NCBI GenBank assembly: GCA_038230955.1
Contig: JBBRMG010000024.1
Span: 1 to 11,653, forward strand
Length of the DNA: 11,653 bases
Direction of reading: 5' to 3'
From: JBBRMG01 sp038230955
GTDB lineage: Bacteria > Patescibacteriota > Doudnabacteria > UBA920
Shown: positions 6,697 through 11,653 of the stretch, piece after piece
Numbering within the stretch: the stretch's first letter is position 1
Layout of the letters: the number at the start of each line of letters is the position of its first letter
Notes under the pieces: generated by a model
The model's input: only the letters and a program-made list of their open reading frames with translations
Told to the model about the DNA's origin: nothing
Databases searched by the model: none
Made by a program: the position numbers and the translations under genes

Positions 6697-6960
6697 TTAA
6701 GATTGGGCTTGGGATTTTTTAACCAAATACGAAAACAATTTACCTGGGGATTTCACATCTTTGCTTTCCAAAACTTCTCCGGCTAGTTTGCGCAAGAAAT
6801 TATGGTCATGGAGTGTGGCCATTTTGAGGTATAACCCAAAATGTTTTTTGTCCCCTAATTTCATACTTAATTCATCGGCCAATAAATGGTCGGGGGAATG
6901 AAGGTAAGGGCTTTTTTTGGGCGCGTGCCTTTTTAAATTGATATTGGCGAGGCTGTCCAT
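6697..6960 (-). CDS. Small conserved-looking protein of unknown function
   Basis: This 87-residue protein has no family I can name with confidence. It is basic, soluble and apparently helical, with patterns SPDHLLADELSMKLGD (22-37), KHFGLYLKMATLHDHNFLRK (39-58) and a C-terminal block SPGKLFSYLVKK (71-82). The absence of low-complexity sequence and its position as first gene of the def/fmt operon support a real gene. The promoter places transcription start at or within a base or two of the ATG: TATAAT on the - strand occupies 6972-6967, and the predicted +1 is 6960. The mRNA therefore should be leaderless, and the start codon is well fixed. The context suggests a role near translation or nucleic acids, but that is only guilt by association. 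Confidence 0.75.
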   Translation of the reverse strand: MDSLANINLKRHAPKKSPYLHSPDHLLADELSMKLGDKKHFGLYLKMATLHDHNFLRKLAGEVLESKDVKSPGKLFSYLVKKSQAQS

Positions 6961-6965
6961 GCCTC

Positions 6966-7007
6966 TATTATAGCCTATTTCTGATGACTGCTAAATAGGG
7001 TATAATA
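6966..7007. promoter_or_regulatory. Symmetric divergent promoter with two TATAAT boxes
   Basis: A 15-bp inverted repeat with one mismatch pairs TATTATAGCCTATTT (6966-6980) with AAATAGGGTATAATA (6993-7007) around a 12-nt centre. Each arm holds a perfect -10: TATAAT at 7001-7006 on + and at 6972-6967 on -. On the - strand TTAGCA (6994-6989), 16 nt upstream of the -10, is a fair -35. The + strand -35 is weak (TTCTGA, 6979-6984). Predicted transcription starts are about 7013 on +, 3 nt before the CAP gene ATG, and 6960 on -, the first base of the 87-aa gene. Confidence 0.75.
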
Positions 7008-7015
7008 TATGTATT

Positions 7016-7882
7016 ATGCGAAGAAATCTATTGCTTAGTTTAATTGTTGTTTTTGTCCTGGCCGCGGGCGCTTTTTTCTATCGAGCTCATTTGGGCACTT
7101 GGTTGGCGGGAATAAACGATGAATCGATTATGCTTTTGGGAAAAAGCGGCAAAAAGGGTGTCTTAAATTTATTGCCCCCGCCTCTACGCGCAGCGATTGA
7201 ATCCAATAATTCTCATTTAACGCAGAGCGGTACCATTGCTAGTACTAATGATGCGCGCCATCAGCAGGGCCTAGGGCCGCTCAAAGAAAACTCAACATTA
7301 GATAAAGTTGCTGAGCGCAAACTGAAAGATATGTTTGCCCAACAATACTTTGAGCACATTAATCCCCAAGGCAAAGGGCCATCCGATTTAGCTGACGCAG
7401 AGGGTTACAAATATATATTGATCGGGGAAAATTTGGCTTTAGGTAACTTTAAGGACGATGCAACTTTGGTTGATGCTTGGATGCACAGCCCGGGTCATCG
7501 TGCTAATATCCTTAACACCAAATATAGAGAGATTGGAGTCGCTGTGGGTAAAGGCCAGTATGAGGGACACGAAACTTGGTTAGCCGTACAAAGTTTCGGC
7601 GCTGCGGCTTCTATTTGCCCGCAACCACCCGCTAGCAACCAGACTCAAATTGCTGACAGTCAAAGAACGATAGATGCATTGCGCCAAAAAGTGAACGCCG
7701 CCGCCGCCCAATTGCAAGCCTATCAAAACGCTAATGACACTCAATCGTATAACCGAGTGGTAGGACCTTATAACACAATGGGCAATCAGCTAAATAATCT
7801 TATTACAGCCTTAAAAAACTTGACCAACCAATATAACGCCCAAGTACAAAAGTTCAATGCCTGCTTGAAGGGAAACACTTAG
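7016..7882 (+). CDS. Membrane-anchored CAP/SCP-domain protein with helical tail
   Basis: An exported protein of 288 residues. Residues 1-22 form a basic-then-hydrophobic signal or anchor (MRRNLLLSLIVVFVLAAGAF). No clear cleavage site follows, so it is probably membrane-tethered with the rest outside. A CAP domain of the bacterial YkwD type covers about 72-197, with the cavity residues H114 (EHINPQGKGP), E138 (GENLA), H161 (SPGHRANIL) and E172 (YREIGVAVG). A C-terminal tail (205-288), rich in Gln, Asn and Ala, looks like a two-helix coiled coil with the turn near 240-256. It is bounded by C201 and C283, the only cysteines, which could form a disulfide. The function of bacterial CAP proteins is mostly unknown; cell-wall or surface roles are proposed. 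The next gene starts 1 nt after its stop, so they form an operon. Confidence 0.9.
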   Translation: MRRNLLLSLIVVFVLAAGAFFYRAHLGTWLAGINDESIMLLGKSGKKGVLNLLPPPLRAAIESNNSHLTQSGTIASTNDARHQQGLGPLKENSTLDKVAERKLKDMFAQQYFEHINPQGKGPSDLADAEGYKYILIGENLALGNFKDDATLVDAWMHSPGHRANILNTKYREIGVAVGKGQYEGHETWLAVQSFGAAASICPQPPASNQTQIADSQRTIDALRQKVNAAAAQLQAYQNANDTQSYNRVVGPYNTMGNQLNNLITALKNLTNQYNAQVQKFNACLKGNT

Positions 7883-7883
7883 A

Positions 7884-9221
7884 ATGGGTCGAATTAGCGT
7901 GGCAGGATTGTGGGTAGATGCTTTGACCAAGCCACAGTTACTCAATGTGCTAGATCAACGACTAGCCACTGGCGAAAAAACTTTTTTAACCACTTTGTAT
8001 TCTGAGTTTTTATACGCCGCTTTGCGACTGCGCCGCACTATGGAGTTGCTCAATAGCGCAGATATCGCGGTGCCAGACGGCGTCGCGATTTTATGGGGTC
8101 AACGGTTTTTATCTATACCGTTTAAGAGTTCTAGTTATTATGGACGGATTGCTGAAGCAATAGGCCAAATGGTGTGGACCGGCGCGCAAATATTACTAAA
8201 TCCGCGCTCTGTCTATGGGATATTTCCGGAAAAAATTGTGGGGGCGGATTTAATTTGGGACATTGCCGAATTAGCGGCGCGCAAACAGTATAGTATTTAT
8301 TTACTGGGTGGTTTCGGTGATACTCCTGAGCGAGTGAAAACGGCATTAAAAAAAAAGCATCCCACGCTACAAGTTGTTGGGGCATCAAATAAAAATCCGA
8401 GTGATAACTCTGTAATAGAGGACATTAATTTTGCCAAAGCCGATATTGTGTTAGTGGCGTACGGTCCACTGAATCAGGAAGCTTGGATTGCCAAACATAA
8501 ACATGAATTGAATGCGACTTTATTTGTTGGTCTGGGCGGCACGTTTGACTATGTAGCGGGGGACCGCACAGCTCCGCCAGCTGTCATTCGCAATTTAGGG
8601 TTGGAATGGCTATACCGATTATTTACTCAACCTCACCGCCGAGTGCGCATAAAAAATGCGACATGGGATTTAGTCTGGGCGTTAGTGCATTACAAGGTGT
8701 TTATGAGCTTGCCTCTTCGCCGTAATGCAGTGATGGTAATTTTTAATACACGTAAGCAAATTTTAGTAGCAAAGCGAAATCTAGACAGGGTAGAAGCAAC
8801 AAAGTACGGCAACAACCCCGAGGTTTACAAAGACCACTGGCAGTTTCCTCAAGGGGGTCTTAGTGACATGGAGGATTTTATTCAAGCGGCAGAGCGAGAA
8901 ATTAAAGAAGAACTGGGCACTGATAAGCTTAACGTGATTAAACTTTCAAATGAACCGCGCAGTTACGAATGGAACAACGCTTTAAGACCTTTTTTCAGTG
9001 ATACTTACCGTAACCGTGGTCAAGAACAGCGCATAGTTTATTTTATGTTTAATGGGGTGGATTCTGATATTAAAGTTGATAATGTCGAGTTTGTTGGATT
9101 TAAATGGGTCTCATCAGAGCAACTTATTCAGACTCTTCACCCAGACAGGCGGCCGTTAGGAGAAATAGTTTTAGCAGACTTGAACAGCGGATCTGTGTTT
9201 GAAACAAAGGCCAATTCGTGA
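7884..9221 (+). CDS. Fusion of WecG/TagA/CpsF glycosyltransferase and RppH-like Nudix hydrolase
   Basis: One uninterrupted 445-residue frame carries two enzymes. Residues 1-272 are a WecG/TagA/CpsF-type glycosyltransferase, a family that adds N-acetylmannosamine or similar sugars to lipid-linked precursors at the inner membrane. It has T36/T37, D65 in VPDGVAIL, FPEKIVGADL, GPLNQE (194-199) and the AG-R-AP...GLEWLYRL block, plus a basic tail that could bind membrane. About 25 extra residues lie between DG and FPEKIVG. Residues about 280-440 are a Nudix domain with HWQFPQGG and a near-canonical box, G324-x5-E330-x7-RE-xx-EE-x-G345. The final hydrophobic position is Thr. The wording resembles RNA pyrophosphohydrolase (RppH). 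GAAGGGA at 7867-7873 is a fair ribosome binding site. Whether the Nudix half acts on RNA caps, dinucleotides or sugar nucleotides is open. Confidence 0.88.
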   Translation: MGRISVAGLWVDALTKPQLLNVLDQRLATGEKTFLTTLYSEFLYAALRLRRTMELLNSADIAVPDGVAILWGQRFLSIPFKSSSYYGRIAEAIGQMVWTGAQILLNPRSVYGIFPEKIVGADLIWDIAELAARKQYSIYLLGGFGDTPERVKTALKKKHPTLQVVGASNKNPSDNSVIEDINFAKADIVLVAYGPLNQEAWIAKHKHELNATLFVGLGGTFDYVAGDRTAPPAVIRNLGLEWLYRLFTQPHRRVRIKNATWDLVWALVHYKVFMSLPLRRNAVMVIFNTRKQILVAKRNLDRVEATKYGNNPEVYKDHWQFPQGGLSDMEDFIQAAEREIKEELGTDKLNVIKLSNEPRSYEWNNALRPFFSDTYRNRGQEQRIVYFMFNGVDSDIKVDNVEFVGFKWVSSEQLIQTLHPDRRPLGEIVLADLNSGSVFETKANS

Positions 9222-9236
9222 TATTATTACGGTCAT

Positions 9237-10799
9237 ATGACTTCAAATAATCACATAACTAACCCCGCCATCCGCACTCGCTTCGCTCCGAGTCCAACAG
9301 GGATGGTGCATTTGGGCAGCCTGCGGACGACGCTGTTCACTTTTTTATTTGCGCGTAATGCCGGTGGCGCTCTAATTTTACGAGTGGAAGATACCGATCA
9401 AAGCCGCAAGGTGGAAGGCGCATTGGAAAATTTAATCGGTGTCATGAACGACATGGGGATTGAGTTTGATGAAGGATTTTTTTTAACCGACTCTGGCGAG
9501 CTAAAGCAGAAAGGCGAACACGGACCGTACTTGCAATCGGAGCGCCTAGATATTTATCAACGGGAAGTTCAGAAATTGCTGGACGGGAAATCGGCCTATT
9601 ACTGTTTTTGTAGCACTGAAAGACTAGATGAACTACGCAAAGAACAAGCGGCGTTGAAAAAACCGTCTATGTACGACCGGTTATGCCGTAATTTACCCGA
9701 CAGTATATTGGCAGAAAAATTAGCGGAATTTGAACAAGCAGGGAACCGGCCAGTGATTAGACAAGCCATTCCGCTGGAAGGTCAGACCATTGTCCGTGAT
9801 ATTATTTACGGTGATATTGTATTCGAAAATAAAAATATTGATGACCAGGTTTTAATGAAGTCAGATGGATTTCCAACGTATCACTTGGCTGTGGTAGTGG
9901 ACGATCATTATATGGACATCAGTCACGTCATTCGTGGAGAAGAGTGGATTAACTCCACGCCGAAACATATTTTATTGTATCAAGCATTTGAATGGAAAGT
10001 GACAAAATTTGCTCATGTACCAGTTATTTTGAATCGTGATAAGTCAAAGCTGTCGAAACGACAAGGTGACGTGGGGGCTGAGGATTTTATTAAAAAAGGA
10101 TATTTAAAAGAAGCGCTGTTAAACTTTCTAGTATTTTTAGGGTGGAGCCCGAAAACGGAGAAGGAAATTTTTTCGTTGGATGAATTAATCGAAGAGTTTG
10201 ACTTAGCTAAAGTTAATCGCGGTAATCCGGTTTTTGACGTAGACAAATTAGATTGGGTTAATGGGTTGTACATTCGCCAAATGGATGTCGGAGCGCTAAC
10301 AGATATGTTACTGCCATATTGGCAGGAGGCCGAATTGATTAAACAAGCAGAGGGGCAAATAACATTGCTCGATGGCACATCTATAGAAAAAGATTACTTA
10401 GAGGCAGTGACATTGTTAGAACGCGATCGATTAAAGAAATTGTCCGAAATAGGGGAGCGCACCGCTTACTTCTTTGCTAAGCCCGAATACGATGCTAGTC
10501 TTTTGGTCTGGAAAAAAAATACTGCAGAACAGACGGTGGTAGTCTTGAAAGAGTTAGCGCAATTTTTCAGTGGCTATTCGGAGACGGCTCTGACCACAGA
10601 AGATATTGAAAAAAACTTAAAAGCATTTATTGCGGAACGGAAGTATGATAACGGCTCAGTATTGTGGCCTTTACGGACGGCTTTAACAGGGATGGATAAA
10701 AGCCCCGGACCATTTGAAGTGGCAGCCACTTTAGCTAATGGATTGGGAAAAGCGGAAGTGGTAGCACGATTGACTGCCGCTCAGCGGATGCTGACTTAG
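9237..10799 (+). CDS. gltX: Glutamyl-tRNA synthetase
   Basis: A class I aminoacyl-tRNA synthetase that charges tRNA with glutamate. The Rossmann fold has the HIGH-type motif as HLGS (25-28) inside APSPTGMVHLGSLRT, followed by RVEDTDQSR. The KMSKS-type loop is KLSKR (271-275). C123, C125 and C150 (YYCFCS and YDRLCR) sit where many GluRS enzymes bind zinc. Residues about 350-520 form the helical anticodon-binding part. At 520 residues it is slightly longer than usual, mostly through a loop at 370-390. Whether it is discriminating or also charges tRNA-Gln cannot be decided from this window; no glutaminyl-tRNA synthetase or GatCAB gene is present here. It starts 15 nt after the fusion gene without a clear Shine-Dalgarno and is probably in the same transcript. 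No terminator is visible in the 25 nt before the convergent toxin gene. Confidence 0.96.
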   Translation: MTSNNHITNPAIRTRFAPSPTGMVHLGSLRTTLFTFLFARNAGGALILRVEDTDQSRKVEGALENLIGVMNDMGIEFDEGFFLTDSGELKQKGEHGPYLQSERLDIYQREVQKLLDGKSAYYCFCSTERLDELRKEQAALKKPSMYDRLCRNLPDSILAEKLAEFEQAGNRPVIRQAIPLEGQTIVRDIIYGDIVFENKNIDDQVLMKSDGFPTYHLAVVVDDHYMDISHVIRGEEWINSTPKHILLYQAFEWKVTKFAHVPVILNRDKSKLSKRQGDVGAEDFIKKGYLKEALLNFLVFLGWSPKTEKEIFSLDELIEEFDLAKVNRGNPVFDVDKLDWVNGLYIRQMDVGALTDMLLPYWQEAELIKQAEGQITLLDGTSIEKDYLEAVTLLERDRLKKLSEIGERTAYFFAKPEYDASLLVWKKNTAEQTVVVLKELAQFFSGYSETALTTEDIEKNLKAFIAERKYDNGSVLWPLRTALTGMDKSPGPFEVAATLANGLGKAEVVARLTAAQRMLT

Positions 10800-10824
10800 C
10801 AACCGTGCAAAGCAATAATAAGAA

Positions 10825-11130
10825 CTACTCTTCGACAAAAAACTTAGTATAATCTCTTGAGCTGTTAATAATCCGGGTGATAACAATTGTATTTTTATTC
10901 TCAGTATAAAAAATAAGATTCTTCTCGAACCCTCGCACAAACCACATTCTCAGGTTTGGCACTGCTTTGACTGTTCTTAAGCTTCCGATTTTTGGAGTTT
11001 GTTTTAATCTCATCATGGTGCTGTCAAACGCATCGAAAAAAAGATCCACAGTTTCTGGGTTATTCTGGGCAATATAATCAGCGATTTCGATTAGGTCAAT
11101 TATTGCTTGTGGTCTTCTGACAACTTTCAT
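10825..11130 (-). CDS. ParE/RelE-superfamily toxin
   Basis: A 101-residue protein with the ParE-type layout: two N-terminal helices (AIIDLIEIADYIAQNNPETV), a helix with DAFDSTMMRLKQTPKIGS, then beta strands LRMWFVRGFEKNLIFYTE and TIVITRIINSSRDY. Family patterns P.IG, LR, F.K.LIFY and the terminal R....RDY are all recognisable. ParE proteins poison DNA gyrase; relatives of RelE type cut mRNA on ribosomes. The sequence is closer to ParE by its long first helices, but the target is not proven. Its ATG overlaps the antitoxin stop (ATGA, 4 nt), so translation is coupled to the antitoxin. It converges on gltX with a 25-nt gap. Confidence 0.88.
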   Translation of the reverse strand: MKVVRRPQAIIDLIEIADYIAQNNPETVDLFFDAFDSTMMRLKQTPKIGSLRTVKAVPNLRMWFVRGFEKNLIFYTENKNTIVITRIINSSRDYTKFFVEE

Positions 11131-11396
11131 TTTTTGCCCTTTTTGCGGGCAGAGATTCTATTTTTTACAATGTTTCTTGCCTCCTCAATATCAGCCTTGG
11201 TGAGTTCAGTTGCTTCTCCGCTATTCATGCCCTGGAAGATCATTGCCTCAAATTGGCTTTGGTCTTTTTTCTGCTCTCCCCTGATTAGTTCGCGTACATA
11301 CTCACTAATAGTGCTATAGCCCTCCCTTTTAATTTTTTCTTCAACGAAAGCCCTCTGGGTTTCGGGTAGAGAAATATTCAATGTTGATGTGGCCAT
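11127..11396 (-). CDS. ParD-like ribbon-helix-helix antitoxin
   Basis: An 89-residue antitoxin paired with the ParE-type toxin downstream. Residues 1-45 fit a ribbon-helix-helix DNA-binding domain: strand STLNISLPE, then helix RAFVEEKIKREG, then the hallmark YSTISEYVRELIRGEQ. The rest (46-89) is acidic then strongly basic, ending RISARKKGKK, and would be the unstructured toxin-wrapping segment. ParD proteins repress their own promoter. The upstream region carries a perfect -35 and a short inverted repeat suited to this. GAAAGGA (11414-11408) lies 11 nt before the ATG. The antitoxin-first order and the 4-nt overlap with the toxin are typical of type II modules. Confidence 0.88.
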   Translation of the reverse strand: MATSTLNISLPETQRAFVEEKIKREGYSTISEYVRELIRGEQKKDQSQFEAMIFQGMNSGEATELTKADIEEARNIVKNRISARKKGKK

Positions 11397-11407
11397 AACT
11401 GTTAAAT

Positions 11408-11459
11408 TCCTTTCAATTACAGGATAATAACAATATTAAAATTTGTCAAGAATTAATAT
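11408..11459 (-). promoter_or_regulatory. Promoter, operator candidate and ribosome binding site of the toxin-antitoxin operon
   Basis: On the - strand a perfect TTGACA (11449-11444) is followed after 17 nt by TATCCT (11426-11421), predicting a start near 11414 and an 18-nt leader containing GAAAGGA. An inverted repeat, ATATTAA (11433-11439) and TTAATAT (11453-11459), flanks the -35 and is a candidate antitoxin operator. The promoter is well supported; the operator is a guess in AT-rich DNA. Confidence 0.6.
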
Positions 11460-11470
11460 ATTGCAAATGA

Positions 11471-11498
11471 TTCAAAACACACAACTTTATGCTATAAT
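11471..11498 (+). promoter_or_regulatory. Promoter of the right-edge exported protein gene
   Basis: TATAAT (11493-11498) matches the -10 consensus perfectly. TTCAAA (11471-11476), 16 nt upstream, matches the -35 at four of six positions. The predicted start near 11505 gives a leader of about 18 nt before the ATG at 11523. Confidence 0.6.
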
Positions 11499-11522
11499 AT
11501 AGGCACTTTTCAGCCTATCGGA

Positions 11523-11653
11523 ATGAAAACTAAAATACAATTTTTACTTCTGGCGCTACTCCTCAGCAACTATTTAATGGTTGGCGCTGATTTGCTATAC
11601 CCCCAAGAAGTATTTGCTCAGGGCACTAAGCAGACTCCCGTAGTTAAACTCCC
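11523..11653 (+). CDS. Exported protein with signal peptide, 3' truncated
   Basis: The ATG at 11523 opens a frame that continues past the right edge; 43 complete codons are visible. The N-terminus is a classic signal peptide: basic MKTK, hydrophobic core FLLLALLLSNYLMVG, then a polar region ending in VFA just before QGTKQTP, a plausible signal peptidase I site after about residue 33. The mature part then begins with a Thr/Pro/Lys stretch that could be a linker. Nothing visible identifies the family. A perfect TATAAT 24 nt upstream of the start supports the gene. It diverges from the toxin-antitoxin operon. Confidence 0.72.
   Translation, partial: MKTKIQFLLLALLLSNYLMVGADLLYPQEVFAQGTKQTPVVKL

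Noticed and set aside
8131..8388. - strand frame inside the glycosyltransferase domain
   Set aside because: Antisense shadow with no homology pattern.
10013..10378. - strand frame inside gltX
   Set aside because: Antisense to the KMSKS loop region; Ser-rich shadow composition.
10800..10824. Terminator between gltX and the convergent toxin gene
   Set aside because: No GC-rich stem or T-tract is visible in this gap.
10731..10940. - strand frame spanning the gltX end and the toxin end
   Set aside because: Overlaps two genes in other frames; no start signal or motif.
11107..11319. + strand frame antisense to the antitoxin gene
   Set aside because: Hydrophobic-looking product is a side effect of the antisense reading of a charged protein.

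Overview
The window is a moderately AT-rich, tightly packed bacterial chromosome segment. Genes are separated by 1-20 nt or overlap. Few have a strong Shine-Dalgarno, and at least two promoters sit so close to the start codon that the mRNAs should be leaderless or nearly so. Small proteins with minimal accessory regions, a TagA-type glycosyltransferase, a CAP-domain exported protein and a tiny def/fmt operon all resemble genomes of the Patescibacteria (Candidate Phyla Radiation). That placement is an impression from gene style, not a phylogeny.

Region 1 (1-4023, + strand) is signalling. It holds a 5'-truncated GAF-PAS-GGDEF-EAL cyclic-di-GMP protein, an OmpR/PhoB-type response regulator, an overlapping soluble PAS histidine kinase, and a three-helix GlsB/YeaQ-type membrane protein closed by a strong terminator. 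The same 11-bp-spaced direct repeat (TCATAT-N5-TCATAT) lies before both the response regulator gene and the GlsB-like gene. This is the layout of a PhoB-type binding box and suggests autoregulation plus a membrane stress target.

Region 2 (4060-6960, - strand) is a five-gene operon: an 87-aa unknown protein, peptide deformylase, a DEDDh exonuclease paralogue that has lost its catalytic carboxylates, an intact DEDDh exonuclease, and methionyl-tRNA formyltransferase. Deformylase and formyltransferase form the N-formyl-Met cycle. The active/inactive exonuclease pair inserted between them is the most unusual item in the window.

Region 3 (6961-10799, + strand) starts from a symmetric divergent promoter shared with region 2. 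It encodes an anchored CAP-domain protein with a cysteine-bounded helical tail, a fusion of a WecG/TagA-type glycosyltransferase to an RppH-like Nudix hydrolase, and glutamyl-tRNA synthetase.

Region 4 (10825-11653) holds a ParD/ParE-type toxin-antitoxin pair on the - strand. The start of a signal-peptide-bearing exported protein on the + strand runs off the right edge.

No rRNA, tRNA, CRISPR array, insertion sequence or phage gene was seen. No gap longer than 300 bases lacks a gene.
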